Positions 1 to 6,859 of a stretch of DNA of 64,000 nt are shown piece by piece; position 1 is the stretch's first letter, and every line of letters starts with the position of its first letter. The notes below the pieces were generated by a model. That model had not been told where the DNA came from and did not search any database. It saw nothing but the letters and a program-made list of their open reading frames with translations. The position numbers were made by a program, and so were the translations under genes. Origin of the DNA: an uncultured Dysgonomonas sp. (lineage in GTDB: Bacteria; Bacteroidota; Bacteroidia; Bacteroidales; Dysgonomonadaceae); the NCBI GenBank assembly GCA_900556485.1, contig USOX01000015.1, forward strand, positions 1 through 64,000, in the 5' to 3' direction.

Positions 1-114
1 CGGGAAGAACTGGAAAGTTGGCTTTTGCAGAATCCTGTAAGAAGTAAACTGCAATTAGAGGCAGAAGCTTATAAACAGGTAGCTACTCAAACTAAAAGAA
101 AATCCAGTAAATAA
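1..114 (+). CDS. C-terminal end of an HTH/excisionase-like protein (partial)
   Basis: Reading frame 1 is open from the window edge to a TAA at 112-114 and encodes the last 37 residues of a protein. The segment begins REELESWLLQNP and ends in a Lys-rich tail. This resembles the C-terminus of the small MerR/excisionase-type helix-turn-helix proteins that precede mobilization genes in Bacteroidales elements, where the wing is followed by an ELxxWL-type helix. The N-terminal HTH is outside the window, so this rests on the tail and on position: it lies 27 bp before the DUF3408 gene, in the same direction. Confidence 0.5.
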   Translation, partial: REELESWLLQNPVRSKLQLEAEAYKQVATQTKRKSSK

Positions 115-141
115 TTTGCCAATCACTTAAATTTAGAACAT

Positions 142-600
142 ATGTCCAAGAAAAATCAATTACCCGAAGATTTCGATATAAATGAATTCCTACATGGAGA
201 AGAAACCCTATCAGTCAATGAGGAACAGTCCACTGACTCTACACAATCAGTTGAGAAGCCGAAGGTAAGTAAGAAGACTATTCCCGCTCCAAATGAAATT
301 GATGAAGAAGCTCTATTGGCATCCATACACGGAACAGAGCCGAGTCAGCCAATGAAGAAAACCTCAATCAGTAAACAACGCAAAGCCAGTTTACAAGAAT
401 ATCAACAGACTTTTTTGTCCGTTCCAAAGATAACCGACAGGAAAACGGTTTTTATAAGTAGTTCACTTCGGGAAAAGATAGTCAGTATTAACTTAAGATT
501 CGGTACAGAGAAATCAAGCGTATCTGGCTTTATTGAAAATCTGGTTATCCACCATCTGGAGGAATACAAAGAAGACCTCGAAAAATGGAAAAGGCTGTAA
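142..600 (+). CDS. DUF3408 family mobilization-associated protein
   Basis: This 152-residue protein has an acidic, low-complexity N-terminal half (about 1-85) and a compact C-terminal half. The latter starts near residue 93 with a KITDRKTVFIS-type strand, followed by two predicted helices (SLREKIVSINLRF and VSGFIENLVIHHLEEY). That arrangement is typical of DUF3408 proteins, which resemble ribbon-helix-helix DNA-binding proteins and occur almost only in Bacteroidota conjugative and mobilizable elements. It lies between an excisionase-like gene and the mobC/mobA pair, so a role in the transfer complex or its regulation is plausible but not shown. The start is the first ATG of the frame, 27 bp after the preceding stop. 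Confidence 0.8.
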   Translation: MSKKNQLPEDFDINEFLHGEETLSVNEEQSTDSTQSVEKPKVSKKTIPAPNEIDEEALLASIHGTEPSQPMKKTSISKQRKASLQEYQQTFLSVPKITDRKTVFISSSLREKIVSINLRFGTEKSSVSGFIENLVIHHLEEYKEDLEKWKRL

Positions 601-653
601 ACAAACTCAGCTTGGTAGGATCACCTCTTGTGATAGTAGCAACCTTTTGTGAT

Positions 654-745
654 GTCAGCGGAGCGAGGTTATGTTTTCATTGCATGAAAACCCTCGCTTT
701 GGCTGACCGCCAAAGGAAAAAATTGCTCCCGTTGGTCGGCAATTT
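654..745. other. oriT: Candidate origin of transfer (nested inverted repeats upstream of mobC)
   Basis: A 54-bp hairpin can be drawn from three nested arms: 654-659 with 702-707 (GTCAGC), 662-668 with 692-698 (AGCGAGG), and 673-680 with 684-691 (GTTTTCAT), closed by a 3-nt loop. A second inverted repeat of 7 bp follows (720-726 with 739-745). Both lie in the non-coding gap just before mobC and mobA, where oriT lies in many Bacteroides mobilizable elements. The function is inferred from position and structure; no nick site is assigned. Confidence 0.55.
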
Positions 746-773
746 GTGGAGAAAATAACAAATAGATTAACGA

Positions 774-1166
774 TTGAATCCTGACAATTCAGATAATAAG
801 AAGAAAGGCGGACGACCTAAAAAGAGTTCACTCACTCGGAAAAGCAAGACTATCGGTGTTTGTTTTTCCGAACAGGAATTCTATGCTATAAAGTATAGGT
901 CAAAACAGGCTAATCTTCCGATAAGTATCTATTGTCATGACGCCATCTTGAATGGAGAGATAAAAGAACCCATCAAAAAGGAAGATATGGAAATTCTAAA
1001 AGGACTCGCTAATATGGGTAATAATCTCAATCAATTTGTAAAAACAGCACGATTTACCAGCATGGAAGAACTTGAAAATTCAGCTTTGATTTTATTGACT
1101 GATATACAAAATGTCATAGAAAACTTATCCGATGATTGGAAAAATAGTAAAAGGAAAAAGCTTTAA
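774..1166 (+). CDS. mobC: MobC-type relaxosome accessory protein
   Basis: A basic N-terminus (GGRPKKSS) leads into a ribbon-helix-helix-like region with a strand around IGVCFSEQEF. After it comes the signature segment LKGLANMGNNLNQFVKTA (about residues 74-91), which matches the GxNLNQ core of MobC proteins that bind oriT and assist the relaxase. The start is unusual: an in-frame TAA at 768-770 lies directly upstream and there is no ATG before the conserved core, so translation most likely begins at the TTG at 774. The 3' end overlaps the relaxase gene by 35 bp in another frame, which points to translational coupling. Confidence 0.85.
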   Translation: MNPDNSDNKKKGGRPKKSSLTRKSKTIGVCFSEQEFYAIKYRSKQANLPISIYCHDAILNGEIKEPIKKEDMEILKGLANMGNNLNQFVKTARFTSMEELENSALILLTDIQNVIENLSDDWKNSKRKKL

Positions 1167-2052
1167 AGGTTGCGTTTCGTATGTATTAGGCAAAGAAGAT
1201 GCAAAGCTTTTAGATAGTGAAGGAGTATTGAAGACCGATGCAAAAGCCATTATCAACAGCTTTTATATGCAAAGCCTGATGAATCCTAACCTGGCAAAAA
1301 GTGTAGGTCATATTCCGTTGAGCTATTCCAAAGAAGATGAACACCGACTAACCGATGCTTTTATGGTAAAATTGGCAAAAGAATATATGCAGGCTATGAA
1401 AATAGAGAATACGCAATTTATCATAGTACGCCATAACAATACCGATAATCCTCATTGTCATATAGTATTTAATCGTGTAAATAATGAAGGTAAAACCATA
1501 TCTGATAAAAACGACAGATACAGGAATGAGAAAGTATGTAAACAGCTAAAGGATAAATATAATCTGACATACGGAAAAGGGAAAGACCAGACTAATATTC
1601 AGAAGCTGAAAGGTGCAGAGAAAACAAAATATGAAATATACCATACTATCAAAGCAAATTTAGCTAAGTCTTCTAATTGGACGCAATTTGAGCAGTTACT
1701 AAAACAACATCAAATAACCATAGCTTATAAATACAAAGGACAGACAAACGAAATACAAGGTATATCTTTTAAGAAGGGTGAATATTCCTTTAAAGGTTCA
1801 GATATTGATAGAAGATTCAGTTATTCTAAATTGAATAATCAGTTAACAGGCAATTCACAAAAACAGACTATTGATATACAATCGAAAGATACAACTCAGC
1901 AAACCAACTCTTCTAATTCAGCTTCTATTGTCGGTTCTGTTTTAGGTGCGCTGGGAGGATTATCCAACATTCAACCTCATGGAGATGATTATCAGGATGA
2001 AGCATTCAAAAACCGAAAGAAAAAGAAGAAGCGAAGAGGTTTCGGCTTATAA
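1132..2052 (+). CDS. mobA: MobA/VirD2-type relaxase
   Basis: This 306-residue relaxase would nick and covalently bind the transferred strand at oriT. The N-terminus (MIGKIVKGKSFKGCVSYVLGK) is the usual start of Bacteroidales MobA proteins. The metal-binding motif is visible as HNNTDNPHCHIVFNRV (about residues 101-116), giving the HxH pair and an upstream His. It is followed by a YRNEKVCKQLKDKY segment typical of the family. The C-terminal third is low complexity and ends in a very basic tail (RKKKKKRRGFGL). The catalytic Tyr is expected in the N-terminal part, but several candidates are present and none is assigned. Confidence 0.9.
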   Translation: MIGKIVKGKSFKGCVSYVLGKEDAKLLDSEGVLKTDAKAIINSFYMQSLMNPNLAKSVGHIPLSYSKEDEHRLTDAFMVKLAKEYMQAMKIENTQFIIVRHNNTDNPHCHIVFNRVNNEGKTISDKNDRYRNEKVCKQLKDKYNLTYGKGKDQTNIQKLKGAEKTKYEIYHTIKANLAKSSNWTQFEQLLKQHQITIAYKYKGQTNEIQGISFKKGEYSFKGSDIDRRFSYSKLNNQLTGNSQKQTIDIQSKDTTQQTNSSNSASIVGSVLGALGGLSNIQPHGDDYQDEAFKNRKKKKKRRGFGL

Positions 2053-2084
2053 ATATTAGTGTAAATAATTTAATAATAAATATC

Positions 2085-2606
2085 ATGGCAAAATCTATAT
2101 TAAACGATTCCATTCAGGGACAGTTATCAGATATAAAAGAAAAGATTGATGAGCTACTAAATAAAAATCAGAATATTGATGTACCTCCTCAAAATGAATC
2201 TTCTATTGAGCATGAACCACAACCAGTATTAACGAAAGAGGATATAGCAGAAATCGTTCATAAACGCAATGTTGCACTATTTTCGGCAATATTGAGAAGG
2301 TTGAATAGGATAGAGTATAAGAAACTGGATATAATCAGCCGAAAGCTCAATAAAATCAGGAAGCGACCTCATGTAAAGATTAAAGGACGCAGATTCTATC
2401 TTTCTTCATTGGCAATAACCATTTTGTCTATCATTGGAGTAATTTCTATTTGTGTAAATTTTAAACAGTGTTCTAATTACGACAAGATTAATAATAAATA
2501 TTATAATCAGCTTATTACTATTGACAATCTGAAAACGGAAAATGATAGCCTGAAAGTAAAAGTTTTGTTACCTTCAACAACTGAAATCAAGAAAAAAAGA
2601 AAATGA
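2085..2606 (+). CDS. Single-pass membrane protein of unknown function, mobilization operon
   Basis: This 173-residue protein has no recognised domain. The N-terminal part (1-60) is acidic and helical, followed by a strongly basic stretch rich in Arg and Lys (about 75-108). A hydrophobic segment (about 110-128, SLAITILSIIGVISICVNF) looks like one transmembrane helix. The remaining 45 residues include a short coiled-coil-like part (ITIDNLKTENDSLKVKV). It follows the relaxase by 32 bp and overlaps the next gene by 4 bp, so it is probably cotranscribed with the mobilization genes. A role in membrane docking of the relaxosome is possible but unproven. Confidence 0.65.
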   Translation: MAKSILNDSIQGQLSDIKEKIDELLNKNQNIDVPPQNESSIEHEPQPVLTKEDIAEIVHKRNVALFSAILRRLNRIEYKKLDIISRKLNKIRKRPHVKIKGRRFYLSSLAITILSIIGVISICVNFKQCSNYDKINNKYYNQLITIDNLKTENDSLKVKVLLPSTTEIKKKRK

Positions 2607-3103
2607 AGGACTTGAATAGCAGTGTTTCCCTCTACAAAGCCCAATTAAAGCAAGGGGATATCCAGATAGCTTATAAAGCATTAATAAGATACACAATGAG
2701 TTTGAAATCTCATCTTGCGAGAACATTAGCGGAAACATTTTCTTTTGGGAATGTTTCTCTGGGGTATCTTGATTATACTTATTTTTATTGCATCGATAGC
2801 TATTTAAGAGAGAAGAAATTGCGATTTTGCATTGTACTCAACCATGAGAAAATGCGGTTTGAACTCTGGCTTGTAGGACAAAATTCCGAAATACAGAAGA
2901 AGTATTGGAATATATTGAAAGATACCGAATGGAATAAGCATCAAACATCCATGCCAAAATATTCAGTACTTGAATATGTATTAATGGAAAATCCTGATTT
3001 TAATAATCTGAAACTTCTAACTAATCAAATCGAGAAAGAACTAATATCAACCACAAATGAGGTAATAGAATATCTCAAAAAAGGAGAACCAAATATGTCA
3101 TAA
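2603..3103 (+). CDS. DUF7000 family protein, function unknown
   Basis: This 166-residue soluble protein matches, from memory, the DUF7000 family found across Bacteroidota accessory regions. Recognisable segments are the start (MKDLNSSVSLYKAQLKQGDI), FSFGNVSLGYLDYTYF, KKLRFCIVLNHEKMRFELWL and VGQNSEIQKKYW. Their aromatic and charged pattern is well conserved in that family. No catalytic motif is evident. The ATG overlaps the stop of the preceding membrane protein gene (ATGA-type 4-bp overlap), so translation is probably coupled. It is the last gene of the mobilization operon and is followed by a hairpin terminator. Confidence 0.7.
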   Translation: MKDLNSSVSLYKAQLKQGDIQIAYKALIRYTMSLKSHLARTLAETFSFGNVSLGYLDYTYFYCIDSYLREKKLRFCIVLNHEKMRFELWLVGQNSEIQKKYWNILKDTEWNKHQTSMPKYSVLEYVLMENPDFNNLKLLTNQIEKELISTTNEVIEYLKKGEPNMS

Positions 3104-3116
3104 CTTTTTTACAAGA

Positions 3117-3141
3117 CAGGCTACCAAATTCTGGTAGCCTG
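3117..3141. terminator. Hairpin terminator between convergent genes
   Basis: A perfect 10-bp stem (3117-3126 with 3132-3141, arm CAGGCTACCA) with a 5-nt loop lies 13 bp after the DUF7000 stop and before the 3' end of the minus-strand gene at 3182. The T-tract is weak on the plus side, so it may act in both directions or only stabilise the RNA end. Confidence 0.65.
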
Positions 3142-3181
3142 CATCTTCACCATCCCAGACTTACATAATGCTTATCTACAA

Positions 3182-3514
3182 TTATTCTTGCTTCCTTCCG
3201 AAATTTCTTAATTCTTTTAAATTAGAGCTATGTTCATTCACTAAATTCTCTAAAGTCATGGCAAAAAGATAATACATGGATTTGACATCTTTTTCCAACT
3301 TTTCGATTTTTCGTTTATCTGTCCCTCCTTTTTTCTTCATGTATTGAAGGTTATTCATCGCATTTGTATAATAATGGAGTATTACAAACAGATGTTTTTT
3401 AAATACAGCATTGGAATTTGCGCAATTTTTGTCTGTACTATCTTTCAGTCGTTTCTTTACTTTCTTTTCTATATCGGTAAAAGTAAAATAAGATGATTGT
3501 TTCTTTTCAAGCAT
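3182..3514 (-). CDS. Small basic helical protein, unknown
   Basis: This 110-residue protein is rich in Lys and predicted to be mainly helical. It has no signal peptide or transmembrane helix and I do not recognise a family. The middle part (about 35-95) reads as two long helices, HLFVILHYYTNAMNNLQYM and IEKLEKDVKSMYYLFAMTL, which could form a helical hairpin or dimer. The start is an ATG at 3512-3514. The gene lies 7 bp downstream of the next minus-strand gene, so the two probably form a two-gene operon reading toward the mobilization genes. They may be element maintenance or cargo genes. Confidence 0.55.
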   Translation of the reverse strand: MLEKKQSSYFTFTDIEKKVKKRLKDSTDKNCANSNAVFKKHLFVILHYYTNAMNNLQYMKKKGGTDKRKIEKLEKDVKSMYYLFAMTLENLVNEHSSNLKELRNFGRKQE

Positions 3515-3521
3515 ATGGATG

Positions 3522-3818
3522 TTAGTTTTTCAAATTATTAGATTCAAAAAACATAGACTTACAGAGTATTTCTTTGTCCCTGAATAATCGGGCATCAGTA
3601 CATACATCTTTATAAATTTCACATGATAAAGTAGCATCCTTTAAACGAATTTCGATAATTGAGGACGAATTTTCAATAAGACAATTTTTATGAAGTTTTT
3701 TAATCTCTTCGGTAGTTTTGCCAATGTAAAAAGAGATAAATTCGTTTTGCGGAGATTTGGTAAAAGAAAGGTAGCGGACAATCATCCGATGAATAAAGCC
3801 TGAAAGAAAGTGAGACAT
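3522..3818 (-). CDS. Small protein of unknown function
   Basis: This 98-residue protein starts with an ATG at 3816-3818. The N-terminus (FLSGFIHRMIVRYLSF) is amphipathic rather than a clear membrane segment. The rest alternates strands and helices, with a notable IGKTTEEIKKLHKNCLIE stretch. No domain was recognised. It is the first gene of a two-gene minus-strand operon and is divergent from the XRE regulator at 4330. The 500-bp divergent region between them is highly structured and could carry the control sites for both. Confidence 0.5.
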   Translation of the reverse strand: MSHFLSGFIHRMIVRYLSFTKSPQNEFISFYIGKTTEEIKKLHKNCLIENSSSIIEIRLKDATLSCEIYKDVCTDARLFRDKEILCKSMFFESNNLKN

Positions 3819-4329
3819 ATTATATATAGTTTGTGGGCTTGCTTACCTCCCTTTTGCAAACCGTTATACAATAAAGAAGCGGGAGGACATTTGCCTGCGG
3901 TCTCCACAGGGAGTCGAAGCCCCGAAGCACAAACAGGAAACGCCTCCCGCCCTATATAATAAGGCGGGTTCGACGTCTGACTGTTCCAAGTGCTTCATTA
4001 AATTTCGACTTTTGCGGAGACACTGAAATCAGCTAAACGCTAAATACCGTAAACTATATCTAAATATTGCCGTAAACGACAACACAAAGATACAGTTATT
4101 CTTTTATTTCTTTTTATTATTCATTCTCATATTATTTTGATGAATAAATCAGAATCCAAATGTATGTATTGTTTAATTGAGTAAAATTACTATTTGAAAT
4201 AATTTTATTACAGCCTAATTTGCAGGAGATTATCATTTTAACAAATAAGAAGATTACATCTTTATATGAATGAATTATTTGTATATTTGCATCTAAACAG
4301 TATAAATCAGATTATTTTAAAAATACAAT
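3819..4329. other. Structured 511-bp intergenic region
   Basis: No gene is seen. Between 3879 and about 4025 there are overlapping inverted repeats: GCGGGAGG at 3879-3886 with 3943-3950, CCCGCC at 3946-3951 with GGCGGG at 3963-3968, and GAAGCAC at 3924-3930 with GTGCTTC at 3990-3996. This block is G/C-rich in an A/T-rich neighbourhood, which suggests a conserved structured RNA or a protein-binding site rather than spacer. The remaining 300 bp toward 4329 are A/T-rich promoter-like DNA. Confidence 0.5.
4282..4289 (+). promoter_or_regulatory. Bacteroidota -7 promoter box for the XRE regulator gene
   Basis: TATATTTG fits the TAnnTTTG consensus and lies 41 bp before the ATG at 4330. A clear -33 TTTG is not seen at the usual distance; a TTTA lies 17 bp upstream. 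Confidence 0.45.
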
Positions 4330-4806
4330 ATGAAAGCAAACGAAGAACATGCAACCCATTTAGGAAAAAATATAAAGCACCTGATGAGGGCTTTACAGAT
4401 AACACAAACTCAACTGGCAGAAAAACTGGGAATGCCCGATAGCCATGTCTGTAATTTGCTTCAAAAATTGGATATAGATGATAACACTTTACAAAGATTA
4501 GCTGAAGCAATGGGATACGGTGTGAGTGCCGAAATGATTAAGAATTATAATCATGAAGATACAATTAAGTATATTTTCAATAACTATCATAATACTATCG
4601 AAAGTGGAGGAACTAACAATGGTAGTTTCCAAGACGATAAAAGTTCTACATATCAGGAGGGAAGTCAACCAACTATTAATAATTATGTAGCAGAACAGGC
4701 TTTTGAATCTATGCGAGAAATTGCAGATTTAAAAAGTGAAATCATGCGCCTTCGTATGAAGTATGAGCCTGATGCGGTTGAGAACGAATTGAAAAATAAG
4801 AAGTGA
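4330..4806 (+). CDS. XRE-family (Cro/C1-type) HTH regulator
   Basis: This 158-residue protein is probably a DNA-binding repressor. Residues about 10-60 form a Cro/C1 HTH: LGKNIKHLMRALQITQTQLA, then EKLGMPDSHVCNLLQ as the turn and recognition helix, then LQRLAEAMGYGVSAEMI. After a Gly/Asn/Ser-rich linker, a short helical C-terminus (SMREIADLKSEIMRLRMKY, about 128-146) could form a dimerising coiled coil. It lies upstream of the ADP-ribosyltransferase-like gene (83 bp gap) and divergent from a small operon, so it may control the cargo region. No metal or ligand-binding domain is visible. Confidence 0.85.
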   Translation: MKANEEHATHLGKNIKHLMRALQITQTQLAEKLGMPDSHVCNLLQKLDIDDNTLQRLAEAMGYGVSAEMIKNYNHEDTIKYIFNNYHNTIESGGTNNGSFQDDKSSTYQEGSQPTINNYVAEQAFESMREIADLKSEIMRLRMKYEPDAVENELKNKK

Positions 4807-4889
4807 TACTCGGACTACTTTAAGATTTTACAAAGGGTATTTGTGAGGAGAAAATTAAGGAGTCTGGGTAGAATGTAAATTATTAAAAT

Positions 4890-5561
4890 ATGATTACAGT
4901 TGAAGAGCTATTAAATATAGAAGAACAATATATAATTGACCACAAAGATGATCCTGTCATAGTATTCAATGAAGAGTATGGGGAATTTGAACCGTATAAT
5001 ACAGGGGATAATCTTAATTTTTTGTTAAAAGGATACATAAAGAAACATAATGAATCGTTAAGAAATCTTTCTAAAGAAGAAAGAAATGCTATAAAGACAT
5101 ATGATATAACAGAAATAGAGACTCTAGTATTAATATTATTTGAAGGTTTTTTATCTGAAATTTTCAGGATTGATTCTTATTACGGAAAAACTCCCAGATT
5201 AGTACAAGAACTTTGTGAATGTTTGGATAGCGTTTTAGATAAAGCTCCACCTTACGATGGAAAAATATTATATCGTTTTTGTCATTATTTTGATAAGACT
5301 AATTTTGAAATTGGAGATACATTTTTACCATCATATTTTTTAACTACAACAAAAGATAATTGGAACAAAGATAATAACGTCATATATGTTATTTATCCCC
5401 TACCTAAAGAACATACAAATGCCAGAAGTCTTTATTTAATAAAAAATCATGGTGGTGAAAATCAAATAACTTATAAAAGAAATAGTAAATTCCAGATTCT
5501 TAAGATTGAGGACAAAAATGAGAATAATCAGTCTTTTATTTATATGGAAGAGATAAGTTGA
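4890..5561 (+). CDS. ADP-ribosyltransferase-fold protein with altered catalytic motif
   Basis: The C-terminal half follows the order of R-S-E ADP-ribosyltransferases. LSKEERNAIKTY (about 60-71) matches the early LTxEExxAIxxY helix. LDKAPPYDGKILYRF supplies the first-strand Arg, SYFLTTTK is at the place of the STS motif, and GGENQITYKRNSKFQIL aligns with the (E/Q)xE loop. The last position, normally the catalytic Glu, reads as Gln (ENQ). Either it is an inactive or altered member, or the true Glu is elsewhere. No secretion signal or membrane helix is seen, so it would act inside the cell. It is cargo of the mobile element, between a regulator and a methyltransferase, where such enzymes often serve as toxins or antiphage effectors. 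The family assignment is from motif order only. Confidence 0.6.
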   Translation: MITVEELLNIEEQYIIDHKDDPVIVFNEEYGEFEPYNTGDNLNFLLKGYIKKHNESLRNLSKEERNAIKTYDITEIETLVLILFEGFLSEIFRIDSYYGKTPRLVQELCECLDSVLDKAPPYDGKILYRFCHYFDKTNFEIGDTFLPSYFLTTTKDNWNKDNNVIYVIYPLPKEHTNARSLYLIKNHGGENQITYKRNSKFQILKIEDKNENNQSFIYMEEIS

Positions 5562-5594
5562 TTTCTTCTCATAATGCTGAAAAGATTAAAATAT

Positions 5595-5602
5595 TAACTT
5601 TG
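5595..5602 (+). promoter_or_regulatory. -7 promoter box before the methyltransferase cluster
   Basis: TAACTTTG fits the Bacteroidota TAnnTTTG box, 36 bp before the ATG at 5639 and after the stop of the ADP-ribosyltransferase-like gene. It suggests that the three-gene cluster 5639-9373 has its own promoter. No good -33 TTTG was found. Confidence 0.45.
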
Positions 5603-5638
5603 TTCTGCCAAAAATGAATTATAAAAAGAGTATCTTGC

Positions 5639-6859
5639 ATGAGTGAGAATTTAGATTATCTGGAAAATCTAAGCCACGTTTATCGGGGTTTAATTTTAAG
5701 AAACCGAGCATTTGCCTCTTTTAAAGAAAAAGGAGAACTCGATATTATATATGGTGATATTACAAATCATATAACCCCAGATGATGTGATTTTTGATCCA
5801 ATGAGTGGTTACGGTGGCGGTATGTTTTTTTGGGGACGTAAAGGATACAAAACTGATAATATAGAATTAAATCCTCCTTCCTACTATTGGCAAATCCTTA
5901 TAAACCCATACAATACAGAATCAATAACTAAATCAATAATAAAACTTATAAAAAGAGAAAAGGATTTGCCTCGGTTTACCGAAAGATTTTCTTTACAAGA
6001 TGATTTATTTACAGAGACAGCAATTCAACATATTAGAAATCTATTAATTTATATAAACTCTGTTGTAAAAAATAGAGAGCATGCTGTAGCCTTATTGCTT
6101 CCTTTTGTTGCTCGCTTTGCAAATTATCAAAAAAGCCAAACTAATATAACTCATATTAAGCATGGAGGTTTATGTACATATGTTGGTTGGGAAAATGATT
6201 TTATTTCATATTTGACAGATATGAAAAGAAGGCTTGAAGATAATTTTCCTTCTTATATTGAAATTAGGCATCGAAATACACAGGGGGATATAATGAATGC
6301 TAATTTTCCCAATAAATTTAAATACTTTGTCACATCTCCTCCTTATCCCAATTACAGAGATTATTCTAAACTTTTCAAAATAGAAAATTGGGTTTTAGAT
6401 AATATAATTAATTCTGAAAATACAGATTTCTCTCTTATGATTGGCTCAAACAATGTGAGTGGAAAGCCATATGGAGAAATATATTCAGAAAAAGCTAATG
6501 CATTTTTAAAAACATTGGCGGAAAAATCGAAAAAATTGTCCAAGAAATCGAAAAGAGATGTTGAAACCTATTATTTGCCATATTTTTCTCAATATTTTTA
6601 TAATATTCAGGAAGCCTATAAAAAAATAGATTCATTTCTTGAAGAAGGAACTATTGGTTATATAGTTGTTAATGATAATATAACAAGAGATATAATTGTT
6701 CCAGTAGGAGCATCTATCTGTGATATTTTTGATAATTTGGGCTATCAAACAAACTTTTTTGACAAGTCATTCGTCAGTCATTATGGAAATATTGGGCGTA
6801 GTGCAAAAAGAATCAATTCTCAACATATGAGACATATACTTAAAGTATGGAAAAAATAA
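5639..6859 (+). CDS. SPPY-motif DNA methyltransferase-like protein
   Basis: This 406-residue protein has the two landmark motifs of amino-methyltransferases. Motif I (SAM binding) is DPMSGYGGGMF at about 53-63, followed by an acidic residue in DNIELNP. Motif IV is TSPPYPNYRDY at 232-242, the SPPY form common in N4-cytosine enzymes. The order I to IV and the size suit a stand-alone beta-class-like enzyme. Motif I departs from the usual DPFxGSGT, and no restriction endonuclease lies next to it. Its stop overlaps the radical SAM gene by 13 bp, so the two are probably translated together. That makes a role inside a multi-enzyme modification pathway as likely as simple DNA methylation. Confidence 0.7.
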   Translation: MSENLDYLENLSHVYRGLILRNRAFASFKEKGELDIIYGDITNHITPDDVIFDPMSGYGGGMFFWGRKGYKTDNIELNPPSYYWQILINPYNTESITKSIIKLIKREKDLPRFTERFSLQDDLFTETAIQHIRNLLIYINSVVKNREHAVALLLPFVARFANYQKSQTNITHIKHGGLCTYVGWENDFISYLTDMKRRLEDNFPSYIEIRHRNTQGDIMNANFPNKFKYFVTSPPYPNYRDYSKLFKIENWVLDNIINSENTDFSLMIGSNNVSGKPYGEIYSEKANAFLKTLAEKSKKLSKKSKRDVETYYLPYFSQYFYNIQEAYKKIDSFLEEGTIGYIVVNDNITRDIIVPVGASICDIFDNLGYQTNFFDKSFVSHYGNIGRSAKRINSQHMRHILKVWKK

